52,184 bases of DNA from Sphaerospermopsis aphanizomenoides BCCUSP55. GTDB taxonomy: Bacteria > Cyanobacteriota > Cyanobacteriia > Cyanobacteriales > Nostocaceae. This document shows, one piece after another, positions 36,150 through 45,151 of this stretch (its first letter is position 1; the number at the start of each line of letters is the position of its first letter). Made by a program: the position numbers and the translations under genes. The stretch is from contig NZ_LUFH02000033.1 of assembly GCF_001586785.1 (NCBI RefSeq), positions 1-52,184 on the forward strand. Reading direction: 5' to 3'. The notes below the pieces were generated by a model. The model saw only the letters and a list, made by a program, of their open reading frames with translations, was not told the DNA's origin and made no database searches.

Positions 36150-36188
36150 AGGCAAGAGGCAAGAGGCAAGAGGCAAGAGGCAAGAGGT
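36150..36188. repeat. Heptad tandem repeat (GGCAAGA)
   Basis: Five and a half units of GGCAAGA between rpmF and the next minus-strand gene. A shorter related run occurs at about 39658-39675. Confidence 0.85.
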
Positions 36189-36224
36189 AATAGATTATTC
36201 TCCCCTACACCCTACACCCTACTT

Positions 36225-36785
36225 TTATCGCTTTTCCCCTGGTGGTTGATTTGGCGGTAGTGCAGCAGGATTATTGCTGGGAGGTGTGGCTGCTGCTGGA
36301 GGTGTTGCTGTAATGGGAGCAGGATCAGGGAGTATGGTTGGTGGTTCAAATAATAAGAGTGATCGTGCTGTTTTAAAATAAGTTGCCCAACGTTGGGCAT
36401 CAGGACGTTGTTTCCATTGCACACGACTTACTTTTAACTCTAAAACTGGGGCGATCCTACCGTGATTTTGTACGGTGACAATTATAGAAACTTCTGTGAC
36501 TAAAATATCTTGGTCAAAACTGCGTTGCGCCGCAGTCCTCGCCACTGCTTCTGCTCTTCTGAGAACAGTTTCATAATTTTCTTGTGGTAGTGCGTCAATA
36601 GCTAAATCAACTCTAGAGGTGTAAGCTTGCACAATTTGAGGTGATATCGCTTCCGTAGCCACCCAGAGAGGAAACGCCAATAAAAGCCAAACTCCAGCCT
36701 GAATTATCCGGATTTTCCTGCCAAATCGGCCAATAAATAAAAAGGGGATCATTGATGATGGTGATGAACTGTAAATTTTGTTCAT
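36225..36785 (-). CDS. Membrane-anchored protein of unknown function
   Basis: A 186-residue protein. A hydrophobic helix (about 28-47, AGVWLLLAFPLWVATEAI) follows a short basic N-terminus, so it is a type II membrane anchor or an uncleaved signal. The middle domain (45-140) alternates helix and strand (LAIDALPQENYETVLRRAEA; VTEVSIIVTVQNHGRIAPVL). The last 35 residues are Pro/Ala-rich and disordered, as in cell-envelope spacer tails. I know no family. It diverges from the caspase-like gene with 118 bp between the starts. Confidence 0.6.
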   Translation of the reverse strand: MNKIYSSSPSSMIPFLFIGRFGRKIRIIQAGVWLLLAFPLWVATEAISPQIVQAYTSRVDLAIDALPQENYETVLRRAEAVARTAAQRSFDQDILVTEVSIIVTVQNHGRIAPVLELKVSRVQWKQRPDAQRWATYFKTARSLLLFEPPTILPDPAPITATPPAAATPPSNNPAALPPNQPPGEKR

Positions 36786-36903
36786 AAACTTATAACCCTC
36801 CTAAAATATGACTCATCATTTTAATCTAATGCAAGTATTTTCCGATATCTTAACGTTATAACCACTACTTTAGATAAACCAACAAAAACCGACAAAGAGT
36901 GGG

Positions 36904-38757
36904 ATGGTAAATTACTGGGCGATCGCTATTGGCATCAATCAATATGAATTATTTCAACCTTTAAGTTGCGCTCAAACTGATGCCGAGGCAATAAAGGAAT
37001 TTTTGGTGACAGAAGTAGGTTTTTTGCCCCAAAACTGCCTACTCATGACAAATACCTCGCCACCAATAGCAGAAAAAACCTCTTACCCAACTAAAGACAA
37101 CATTCTGTCTGTGTTGGAGGAACTAGCAGCAACATCTTGGCAACCTGAAGACCATCTCTGGTTTTTCTTCAGTGGTTATGGAGTCAACCATAACGACAAA
37201 GACTACCTCATGCCAGTAGACGGTGATCCCGATTTGGTTGTAGAGACTGGCATCGCAGTCCGCCAAGTTATGCAAAGTCTTCAAGTTGCCGAACTCAAGA
37301 CATTATTGATATTTGATATTAACCGTGCTTTTGGCACACAAGCAGATGCTCCCGTTGGTCAAGAAATTCTCGACATGGCCAAAGAACTACAAATGCCTGT
37401 CATGCTTTCTTGTCAACCAGAGGAATTTTCCCACGAAAGCAGCGAATTAGGTTACGGATTCTTTACAGCAGCCTTATTAGAAGCTTTACGTTCTGGCAAA
37501 GGTAGCAGTTTAAAAGATTTAGAAAGCTATGTCAGTTCCCTGACTCCAGAACTTTGTCAACACCATTGGCGACCTATCCAAAATCCTGTAACTGTCATTC
37601 CCAACAGTCCACCAGATATTTTGCCAATCTTGATATTAGATGACGATGAGGAAACACAACAACTAATTTTTCCAGAAGAAAACTTTGCTGTACCTCTAAC
37701 TGCCCCATCCTTGGGAGATAAAGACTCTCGCAATTCCACTACGGATAAAGCTTGGTGGGCAAAAAATCAAACCCCAGAAACTACTCTCAACCAAACTTCA
37801 GAAACATCAGTTGCCAAGTTACCTGTAGATAGCAATCAAATCCTCGCTACTTCCCCAGAATTACAAGGCCGCAGGTTTATTCCCGCCTCAGCTAAAGACT
37901 ACGCCACACCTGCAACTCAGGAACACACACCCATTTGGAAGCAATTTATTTTATGGGGAGGAGGCAGCATGGTGATAGTAGCTTTAATTGTTACCTTTCT
38001 GCTCCGTAATCAGGCTAGTTTTCGTTTTAAAAAGTTATCACCACCAATCAACAATACTACTAACTCGGATTTTTCCAACAGTTTACCTGCTATTCCTGCT
38101 GCTGTGGAAACAATCAAACCTGTTGGTGCTGCCATAACTGCCACTTCTGACACCCAAAAGCGTAGTCAAGCACTTTTGGAGTTAAAAAAAATGTCTCTGA
38201 AGGAAACTGAACCTAGTGATTTGAAATTAGCGATCGCTACTGCTAAAAAAATTAACTCCAGTGAGCCACTTTATCAACAAACACAGGAGAATATTCAGGT
38301 TTGGAATCAGATGATTTTAGATTTAGCTACAGGCCACGCTCAACAAAAACAATACAGTGATGCTATAGCAACCGCTGAGTTAATTACCAAAGACGAATTA
38401 CTTTATCCCCAAGCCCAAACAGCAATTGAAAAATGGCAATTAGAAGCCAAACTATATCTAAGTAATAAAACTTTGTTAGATGCGGCAAATGCCTTGATTC
38501 AACCAGGACAAGCCTCTACTTACAACCGGGCGATTGAAGTTGCGAAAAAAGTTCCACCAGGACAACCAGGCTTTGAAATTGCTCAAACATCTATTAATAA
38601 ATGGAGTGAACAAATTTTAGAGTTAGCTAAAAATCGCGCTGCACAAGGAGAATTCAGCGCCGCCATTGCCACCGCTGCATTAGTTCCACAAATCACACCC
38701 GCTTACCAAGATGCTCAAGATGCAATTCAAAAATGGCAAAGCAAGGTAAAAGATTAA
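36904..38757 (+). CDS. Caspase-family (C14) protein lacking the catalytic dyad
   Basis: A 617-residue protein with an N-terminal peptidase C14/orthocaspase fold (about 1-235). WAIAIGINQY and DHLWFFFSGYGVNHNDKDYL are family hallmarks, but Tyr92 occupies the catalytic His position (normally SGHG) and Asn140 occupies the Cys position (LLIFDINRAFG instead of D-x-C). It is therefore a pseudo-protease, as known for some cyanobacterial orthocaspases. A single membrane helix (about 347-369, LWGGGSMVIVALIVTFLLRN) precedes a region of three TPR-like helical repeats (QQKQYSDAIATAELI; AQGEFSAAIATAALV). The likely role is scaffolding or regulation at a membrane. Confidence 0.88.
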   Translation: MVNYWAIAIGINQYELFQPLSCAQTDAEAIKEFLVTEVGFLPQNCLLMTNTSPPIAEKTSYPTKDNILSVLEELAATSWQPEDHLWFFFSGYGVNHNDKDYLMPVDGDPDLVVETGIAVRQVMQSLQVAELKTLLIFDINRAFGTQADAPVGQEILDMAKELQMPVMLSCQPEEFSHESSELGYGFFTAALLEALRSGKGSSLKDLESYVSSLTPELCQHHWRPIQNPVTVIPNSPPDILPILILDDDEETQQLIFPEENFAVPLTAPSLGDKDSRNSTTDKAWWAKNQTPETTLNQTSETSVAKLPVDSNQILATSPELQGRRFIPASAKDYATPATQEHTPIWKQFILWGGGSMVIVALIVTFLLRNQASFRFKKLSPPINNTTNSDFSNSLPAIPAAVETIKPVGAAITATSDTQKRSQALLELKKMSLKETEPSDLKLAIATAKKINSSEPLYQQTQENIQVWNQMILDLATGHAQQKQYSDAIATAELITKDELLYPQAQTAIEKWQLEAKLYLSNKTLLDAANALIQPGQASTYNRAIEVAKKVPPGQPGFEIAQTSINKWSEQILELAKNRAAQGEFSAAIATAALVPQITPAYQDAQDAIQKWQSKVKD

Positions 38758-38869
38758 TGTTCAACTTGCTTGTCCTTAATCAAAAATCCAGAGTTAATTA
38801 AATTTTCCCTTAACTCTGGACTCTGTACTTTTAACTCATCACTCGTTACTCAGCACTCGTTACTCATCA

Positions 38870-39256
38870 CTAACAATATCTGGAAATATCTTCGCCGCAC
38901 TCATCTGCTAGATAACACAGAGCGCGAAATCTTAGACCTACTACTTCTTCATACAAAGGGTTTAGCTTACACATTGGCGGAATGTGAAAAAGTGTTCTAC
39001 CAAACAATTTGACATCTCTCTCAAAAGGACATTGAGCCGGAATTAATCGACACACCCTATGAGCAAATTGGCGATCGCCTACTTTTAAGTTATCTAACCA
39101 CTTTCGCAAAGGACCCAGAAAATTCCATTTAGATTCAATTGATTGAAAATGAGAAGCTTGTAACTCAGTGACATCAGCCTTTTTAGTTTCTGGTTGATGG
39201 AGTGATACCCAGCTTGCGAAAAAAATCTTTTTTGTGGTACTTTCAAATACCTTCAT
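38870..39256 (-). CDS. Mo-dependent nitrogenase C-terminal domain (Mo-nitro_C) protein
   Basis: A 128-residue protein whose C-terminal 80 residues (LRKWLDNLKVGDRQFAHRVC; LIPAQCPFERDVKLFGRTLF; LYEEVVGLRFRALCYLADEC) match the Mo-nitro_C domain family. The domain was named from nitrogenase-associated proteins but is common as a small stand-alone protein in cyanobacteria, with unknown function. Conserved Cys residues (RVC, AQC, MCK, LCYLADEC, RYC) could bind a cluster or metal. No nif genes lie nearby. It is convergent with the caspase-like gene. Confidence 0.8.
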   Translation of the reverse strand: MKVFESTTKKIFFASWVSLHQPETKKADVTELQASHFQSIESKWNFLGPLRKWLDNLKVGDRQFAHRVCRLIPAQCPFERDVKLFGRTLFHIPPMCKLNPLYEEVVGLRFRALCYLADECGEDISRYC

Positions 39257-39817
39257 GGTTACTCCTCTCTTGTTATGAGGGTATTCACCTTACTGATGAA
39301 TATACAATATGACAATTTCTTTGCCCGGGAAAATCGTATTTTGACGGAAATTCTTTAAAAAGTATGAGTAGCCTCTTAAAGTCATCATCTGTGTATTACT
39401 ACGTCAAGTTAAACCCAAATTCCTAAAAATGGATACTCTGGTAATCGAATCTTTTTGATAACTTGACACACTTTAAATTTTAATGAAGACCTCTACCTTT
39501 AGACGGGTTTGGCTGTAACCTTAACAAAACTTAATATATCTTAGGATTATCTGTATAATAAATCAATATAAATGCTGTTTATCTATTGGTTAAGGCAGTA
39601 ATTAGGGTTTGCTGTTCGCATAGCGTGCCGTTAGGCATAAAAGTTTTCTCGTGGGGGCAGGCAAGAGGCAAGAGGAAAGGGCTATCTGTTAGCCAAAAAT
39701 TTTTGAGATTTCACCCTCAAAATGCTCGATATTTCCACTCCTAGTTTTAAAAACCTTGCACCTGCTTTCTTTTTTATCAGTCTGAATCCCTTAATTTATC
39801 AGTGTTTTGCATTTATA

Positions 39818-39844
39818 TGGCTTACGCCACGCTCCGCTATCAGC
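39818..39844 (-). repeat. Inverted copy of the 31-nt dispersed repeat
   Basis: ATGGCTTACGCCACGCTCCG and the next bases CTATCAG are the reverse complement of the unit repeated three times at 46618-46710, with one mismatch. Confidence 0.7.
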
Positions 39845-39867
39845 ATCCCCTAATTATGCTTTCCAAT

Positions 39868-39911
39868 AAAAAAGCAAAGACGCTAAAAACCTTTGCGCCT
39901 CTGCTTTTTTG
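39868..39911 (-). terminator. Bidirectional terminator downstream of rnj
   Basis: AAAAAAGCAAAGACGC pairs with GCGCCTCTGCTTTTTT across a short loop with two mismatches, giving A/T-runs at both ends, 14 bp past the rnj stop. Confidence 0.65.
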
Positions 39912-39924
39912 CGTAAGCTAAATT

Positions 39925-41697
39925 TTAAGAAGCCACAGCAGTAGAACGAGTCCGTCGTCTTCTACCATCAGCAGCAGCTTTTACCGAAGCAGGTGGTTCA
40001 TCAGGGACTTGCATCAACAAAGTCAAAGATGGTTGACACTGCAACTCCCGACGTAGAGAACGCTGCAACTCTCGCTCTAACATTTCTTGCAAACCGCCCC
40101 AGTCTATATCATTTTGTCCGCTACCCGTCACAAACTCTGACCAACGGACACTAAGAATTTCCTCAATGCGTTGCTGTACCCACTTGAGTAAAAGCGATCG
40201 CTCAATACTTGTCACTACACCCTGCATATGAATTTCTGGTTTTGCCAACAGCTTACCATTCCAATCAATAGCAGCAGCAATAGTCACAAGTCCTTCAGAA
40301 GCTATGCGTTGACGTTCCTGCAACACTTTAGCACTCACCATCCCCGAACTCGTAGTATCCACCAGTTCAATCCCCGATGGAACTTTAGCAGCCACACGGA
40401 TGGAGTTTTCCGTTAGTTCTATCACATCCCCATTCTGAATAATAATCATATTTTCAGCGGGAATACCCATACTTTGAGCAGTTTCCGCGTGCTTAACTAA
40501 CATCCGATGTTCACCATGGAAAGGCACAAAGAACTTAGGACGAGTTAAAGCAATCATCAGCTTTTGTTCTTCTTGACAACCGTGTCCAGAAACGTGAACA
40601 CCTTTATCTCGTCCATAGACCACTTTTGCCCCTTGCATCATCAATTTGTCAATGGTGTTAACCACCGCAATGGTATTACCAGGAATGGGGTTAGCAGAGA
40701 AGACAACTGTATCTCCCTCCCGAATTTTAATGTGGGGGTGTTCCTTGTTGGCAATTCTGGTCATGGCTGCCATTGTTTCACCCTGAGAGCCAGTTGTCAG
40801 AATCAGCACATTTTCATCTGGCATACCACGGACAGTATGCAAAGGTTGGAAAAGATTATCTTCGCATTTGATATAACCTAAGTTCCGGGCATGGGCGATC
40901 AAATTTAACATCGAACGCCCCACAACTGTCACTACTCGGTTGTGTTTTTTGGCCAGTTGCAAAATCATATTGATTCGATGCACGCTGGAAGCAAAGGTAG
41001 TGACGAATAAGCGCCCTGTGGCTTGAGAGAATACCCGATCAAGGTTGGGATAAACAGAACGTTCAGATGGTGTAAATCCTGGTACTTCTGAGTTGGTGGA
41101 ATCACTCAACAAGCACAGTACGCCTTTTTCTCCATGTTCTGCTAGACGTTGCAGGTCAAACATCTCGCCATCAACTGGGGTGTGGTCAATTTTAAAATCC
41201 CCTGTGTGGATAACTACACCTAATGGCGTGTGAATGGCCACAGTAAAACTATCAGCGATGGAGTGGGTGTTGCGGATGTATTCGACAAAAAAGGCTTTGC
41301 CAATGCGGACTACATCACGGGGAAGAACGCTTCTTAATTCAGTGCGATCGCGCACTCCTGCTTCTTCTAATTTCCCCTCTAGCATTGCCATTGCTAGTCT
41401 TGGCCCATAAATTACCGGGATGTCAAATTGTTTAAGGTGAAAAGCGATCCCACCAATATGGTCTTCATGACCATGTGTGACAATCATCCCTTTAATTTTG
41501 TGGCGATTTTCCCTGAGATATGTTGTGTCAGGTAAAACAATATTCACGCCGTGCATTGCCTCTGTGGGAAAGGCCAAACCTGCATCTAATAGAACTATTT
41601 CATCTTCGTACTCGAAAACACAGGTATTTTTACCAATTTCGTGCAAGCCACCCAAAGGAATAATTTTGAGGGCGGAGTCAAGTTCGTTTTTAGCCAT
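39925..41697 (-). CDS. rnj: Ribonuclease J
   Basis: A 590-residue metallo-beta-lactamase/beta-CASP ribonuclease, a 5'-exo- and endonuclease in mRNA turnover. The Zn motif THGHEDHIGG lies near residue 75-84, with IHTGDFKIDHTPVDGEMFD and LLSDSTNSEVPG. The beta-CASP part contains VVTVVGRSMLNLIAHARNLG and the later HVSGHGCQEEQKLMI. A C-terminal dimerisation domain of about 150 residues ends in a basic RRRTRS tail. Length is typical of cyanobacterial RNase J, which also shows a stabilising tail. It follows dapA and asd on the same strand. Confidence 0.94.
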   Translation of the reverse strand: MAKNELDSALKIIPLGGLHEIGKNTCVFEYEDEIVLLDAGLAFPTEAMHGVNIVLPDTTYLRENRHKIKGMIVTHGHEDHIGGIAFHLKQFDIPVIYGPRLAMAMLEGKLEEAGVRDRTELRSVLPRDVVRIGKAFFVEYIRNTHSIADSFTVAIHTPLGVVIHTGDFKIDHTPVDGEMFDLQRLAEHGEKGVLCLLSDSTNSEVPGFTPSERSVYPNLDRVFSQATGRLFVTTFASSVHRINMILQLAKKHNRVVTVVGRSMLNLIAHARNLGYIKCEDNLFQPLHTVRGMPDENVLILTTGSQGETMAAMTRIANKEHPHIKIREGDTVVFSANPIPGNTIAVVNTIDKLMMQGAKVVYGRDKGVHVSGHGCQEEQKLMIALTRPKFFVPFHGEHRMLVKHAETAQSMGIPAENMIIIQNGDVIELTENSIRVAAKVPSGIELVDTTSSGMVSAKVLQERQRIASEGLVTIAAAIDWNGKLLAKPEIHMQGVVTSIERSLLLKWVQQRIEEILSVRWSEFVTGSGQNDIDWGGLQEMLERELQRSLRRELQCQPSLTLLMQVPDEPPASVKAAADGRRRRTRSTAVAS

Positions 41698-41909
41698 TTT
41701 CTCCTTGAGATTGTGTGTGTTGTTGATAAATTGATAGTTAGCGTTCTTGTATGAAAGAAAACTTCAAATGTTTATTTAAGCCAGGTAGAAACAGTCAAAG
41801 TTGAATCACAATATCCAAGCTTGAATAAATAAAAAGGAATTTACACTGAATGATTCTTATATCGCTCAGTTCTAGCACAGATGTTTAAATTGCAACCTAG
41901 TTATACCAA

Positions 41910-41961
41910 TTCAAAATTCAAAATTCAAAATTCAAAATTCAAAATTCAAAATTCAAAATTC
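41910..41961. repeat. Heptad tandem array, seven units of TTCAAAA
   Basis: Seven consecutive TTCAAAA units followed by a partial one. Confidence 0.9.
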
Positions 41962-42172
41962 ATAAATACAGATTTAACAAGGGTTGATGAGTTTGCATCT
42001 GTCCTGAATTTTGGAGAATTGGTATCACAAGTATTACCAATTATTTATAGGGATTTATCAGTCGTATCAAAACGTATAGCTATCATAAAACTCCTACATT
42101 TCAAGACTTTTAACTCTGTTACTTGTTACCTACTATATATAGCAGCCCTATTTAAGTTGTAAACTACAGCAT

Positions 42173-42199
42173 ATTGCCAGTAAATGAAGTACAAAATGT
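42173..42199 (-). repeat. Dispersed approx. 40-bp repeat, copy 3 (inverted)
   Basis: CTACAGCATATTGCCAGTAA then ATGAAGTACA is the reverse complement of the core seen at 7521-7560 and 24610-24650. Confidence 0.55.
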
Positions 42200-42260
42200 A
42201 ATTAACAATTCATGTACTTCGTATTTCTAAGCATCCAGCCAACTTCCCAAATTTTGGCGC

Positions 42261-43145
42261 TTAGATTAAGCTGAGTTTGTTCATCACCGCCTCTAACTTT
42301 TGACAGATTTCTGCGTCAGCTTCAAAAAGAGGTGGACGGACTGAACCTACTTCCCAACCTTGAAGTTTTAATGCTTGCTTAATGGGGATAGGATTTGTTG
42401 TTAAAAATAAAGCTTTAAACAACGGGAATAGTTGTAGGTGAATCTCCGTGGCTAGATGAATTTTCCCCATATTAAAGGACTCTATCATCTGTTTTAGTTG
42501 ATTGCCTACCAGATGAGAAGCCACACTTACCACACCCTTAGCCCCAACGGCTAACAGAGGCAAGGTTAAAGAATCATCTCCAGCGTAAATCTGAAATTCT
42601 TCTGGTGTCAAGCGGCGGATTTCACTAGCTTGGTCTAAATTCCCACTGGCTTCTTTTATCCCTACAATGTTGTCGATTTGCGCTAACTGCACAACTGTTT
42701 CTGGATTTAAGTTTTGACCAGTACGACCAGGGATATTGTATAACAAAATCGGTAGATCAGGGCAAGCTTTGGCGATCGCCCCAAAGTGCTGATATAAACC
42801 AGCTTGAGGCGGTTTGTTGTAATAAGGGACAACTTGTAAACACCCGTGTACGCCTATTTTAGCTGCTTTTTCGGTGGCCGCGATCGCTTCTTTTGTGGAA
42901 TTAGAACCACATCCAGCAATTACCTTTGCTTTACTGCCTACAGCTTGCAAAACTTCTACAAACAACTGGTATTCTTCATCCCAAGTCAATGTCGGAGATT
43001 CACCTGTTGTCCCACACACAACTATGGTGTCTGTACCATTGTTTACTAAATGTGCTGCTAATTTTCCTGCTACATCATAGTTAACGCTGCCGTCTGTATT
43101 AAACGGCGTAATCATAGCAGTTACAATTGTGCCAAAATCTACCAC
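42261..43145 (-). CDS. dapA: 4-hydroxy-tetrahydrodipicolinate synthase
   Basis: A 294-residue class I aldolase that condenses pyruvate with aspartate semialdehyde, the first committed step of lysine/diaminopimelate synthesis. Motifs are [33 protein letters not shown] with the relay Tyr, [11 protein letters not shown] and the Schiff-base Lys in [12 protein letters not shown]. It lies 70 bp downstream of asd, whose product supplies its substrate, so co-transcription is likely. Feedback control by lysine is typical of this family but is not visible from the sequence. Confidence 0.96.
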   Translation of the reverse strand: MVDFGTIVTAMITPFNTDGSVNYDVAGKLAAHLVNNGTDTIVVCGTTGESPTLTWDEEYQLFVEVLQAVGSKAKVIAGCGSNSTKEAIAATEKAAKIGVHGCLQVVPYYNKPPQAGLYQHFGAIAKACPDLPILLYNIPGRTGQNLNPETVVQLAQIDNIVGIKEASGNLDQASEIRRLTPEEFQIYAGDDSLTLPLLAVGAKGVVSVASHLVGNQLKQMIESFNMGKIHLATEIHLQLFPLFKALFLTTNPIPIKQALKLQGWEVGSVRPPLFEADAEICQKLEAVMNKLSLI

Positions 43146-43163
43146 CCTCTTTTCACTCCTGAT

Positions 43164-43196
43164 TTGTCAGTTGTCAGTTGTCAGTTGTCAGTTGTC
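43164..43196. repeat. Heptad tandem repeat (TTGTCAG) in the asd-dapA spacer
   Basis: Four units of TTGTCAG between the asd stop and the dapA start, close to the dapA ribosome binding region. Confidence 0.8.
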
Positions 43197-43215
43197 ACAA
43201 ACTCATGACCAATGA

Positions 43216-44244
43216 CTAATGACTCAACCAATTTTTTTCTATTAATAATTCTGCAATTTGCACTGCATTTAAGGCTGCACCTTTACGGATTTGATCGCCA
43301 CAAAGCCATAATTCTAAGCCACAAGGGTGAGAAATATCTTGCCGAATTCTCCCTACTAAAACCTCATCTTGACCACTGGCTTCTATTGGCATCGGGAAAT
43401 AATTTGCTTGCCAATCTTCTACCAATTTTACACCAGGGGCTTGACTTAATATTTCTCTAGCCTCATCTGGACTAAAAGGTGTCTCGAATTCTAGGTTAAT
43501 TGCTTCTGAATGGGCGCGAAGTACGGGAACCCGTACACAAGTGGCAGTAATTCTGATTTCTTGACTACCAAATATTTTGCGGGTTTCGTTAACCATTTTT
43601 AGTTCTTCCTCACAGTATCCCAAATCAGTCATAGGGGAATTGTGGGGAAATAAATTAAACGCCAACGGGTAGGGTAAGACCTCAGCTACTGGTTGTTGTC
43701 CTTGTAATATAGCACTGGTTTGGATTTTTACTTCCTCCATTGCTTTGGCACCAGCACCACTAGCTGATTGATAGGTAGCTGCCACAATCCTTTTTACTGG
43801 TTTACTTTTGTGCAATGGCCATACTGCCAATGTCATTAAAATTGTTGTGCAGTTAGGATTAGCAATAATGCCTCTATGATTAGCCGCCGCTTGGGGATTC
43901 ACTTCTGGTACTACCAAGGGAACTTCTTGGTTCATCCTAAAGGCACTGGAGTTATCAATTACGACTGCGCCTTTTTCCACAGCTACTCCAGCCCAGGTTT
44001 TGGATGTCCCACCACCAGCACTAGCCAACACTATGTCAACATGATCAAAAGAGCGATCGCTAACTGCCTCAATGGGGATCTCATCTCCTTTAAATTTGAG
44101 TTTTTTGCCCGCACTTCGTTCTGATGCCAGCAATTTTAACTCAGCAATGGGAAAATTCCGGTTTTCCAGTAATTCCATCAACTCTGTGCCAACAGCACCA
44201 GTCGCACCCAAAATAGCTACACGATAGGATTTAGACAAATTCAC
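43216..44244 (-). CDS. asd: Aspartate-semialdehyde dehydrogenase
   Basis: A 342-residue NADP-dependent enzyme forming aspartate semialdehyde from aspartyl phosphate, the branch point to lysine, threonine and methionine. The Rossmann motif ILGATGAVGTELMELL lies near residue 10; the active-site Cys is in IIANPNCTTILM and the His region in RVPVLRAHSEAINLEF. The usual length is about 340. It is the first gene of the asd-dapA pair on the minus strand and diverges from tig across a 907-bp gap. Confidence 0.96.
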   Translation of the reverse strand: MNLSKSYRVAILGATGAVGTELMELLENRNFPIAELKLLASERSAGKKLKFKGDEIPIEAVSDRSFDHVDIVLASAGGGTSKTWAGVAVEKGAVVIDNSSAFRMNQEVPLVVPEVNPQAAANHRGIIANPNCTTILMTLAVWPLHKSKPVKRIVAATYQSASGAGAKAMEEVKIQTSAILQGQQPVAEVLPYPLAFNLFPHNSPMTDLGYCEEELKMVNETRKIFGSQEIRITATCVRVPVLRAHSEAINLEFETPFSPDEAREILSQAPGVKLVEDWQANYFPMPIEASGQDEVLVGRIRQDISHPCGLELWLCGDQIRKGAALNAVQIAELLIEKNWLSH

Positions 44245-45151
44245 GTCCTCCTTTAAGAGGTAATTAGCAACTTTTTTTATACAATTTAGAGTATTTAATA
44301 ATGCGAATATCTATAAAATCAATTGCATTTCAATACTCAATAACATTTGGCTGATTTTGTTATAGATATATCAAGCAAGCAGCTAGTATTGTTTTTCTAC
44401 TTCAAATAATAAATTTATTTCAGTTTACAATAATTAAGATTTAATGTTTATTTTTTGCATCATACATTAACATACAACAAACTGTGGATTTACAGAAAAA
44501 TGCTAGAGTATTAAATCTGGATATTTTCTTCTGATCATACCTACAAGGCTAAGTCCCTGGTAACAACAATATACTATGATCCAAAATAATAGATCAAAAT
44601 CATCAGCACAAACTAAGCTATATTGACAGGAGAGATAAGCAATATTGTTCCATTATGGTTTACACACCTATATCCTATATATTATAGCTTGAATCCAAGA
44701 GCTACTTATGTTGACAGGATATCACATAGTGAGCAATATGAGTACCATTTCCAGAGCAAAGTGAAAAGGGTGTAGGGTGTGGGGTGTAGGGAGTCCCATA
44801 ATTACAATCAGGGGTTTCAAGCAAGGACGCTGTATTTTTCGCACTACGCGCCTCAAAATACATCTTTTTTCTGTTTCCATACTTAAAAGTAGAGGCTTTT
44901 TCTTCCCCACACCCCACACCCCGCACCGGAGGGGCTGGTCAGTAAAGATATTACAATCAAAGTGTTAAGTCCTGTGCTATTGGCAGTAAACTGGATATCT
45001 GCCCAAGGGCGCACTAGACCCCTCCCTTGGATTTGATTATGCTAAAAAGACATAACTGAATCCGCACCGTGAGACATCAAGTGCAGAAGGCGATCGCTAC
45101 CCTGCTTGTGTGTACTCTCAAAATGAAAACAAGAAACAACAGAGACAAAGC
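44245..45151. other. 907-bp gap between asd and tig
   Basis: No supported gene. It holds promoter regions for asd (left, very AT-rich at 44270-44480) and tig (right). At 44768-44930 a spacer of about 120 bp is enclosed by inverted G/T- and C/A-rich repeats (GGTGTAGGGTGTGGGGTGTA on the left; CCCCACACCCCACACCCC on the right). A HIP1 site is at about 45090. Confidence 0.45.
44768..44930. repeat. Element bounded by inverted G-rich/C-rich repeats
   Basis: The left arm (GGGTGTGGGGTGTAGGG) and right arm (CCCCACACCCCACACCCC) are complementary over about 20 bases. The interior is unrelated and has no ORF. Confidence 0.5.

Larger units (their letters stand above)
39257..39924. other. 668-bp intergenic region with repeats and terminator
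   Basis: No ORF. Its parts are AT-rich sequence at 39260-39590 (promoter of the Mo-nitro_C gene), a short dispersed repeat (GCATAGCGTGCCGTTAGGCA at about 39617), a GGCAAGA tract, an inverted copy of the 31-nt repeat of 46618-46710 at about 39818-39844, and the rnj terminator. Confidence 0.55.
41698..42260. other. 563-bp rnj upstream region with heptad array and dispersed repeat
   Basis: The region between dapA (stop 42261) and rnj. It contains a TTCAAAA array (41910-41958) and copy 3 of the approx. 40-bp repeat (42173-42199, inverted). A 93-codon frame at 41881-42162 reads through the array and is not considered a gene. The size suggests rnj has its own promoter. Confidence 0.5.

Noticed and set aside
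38770-39012. 80-codon plus-strand frame downstream of the caspase-like gene
   Set aside because: Antisense to the Mo-nitro_C gene, whose conserved domain is convincing.
41881-42162. 93-codon plus-strand frame upstream of dapA
   Set aside because: Reads through the TTCAAAA array (repeating KFKIQNS), lacks a ribosome binding site and family resemblance.
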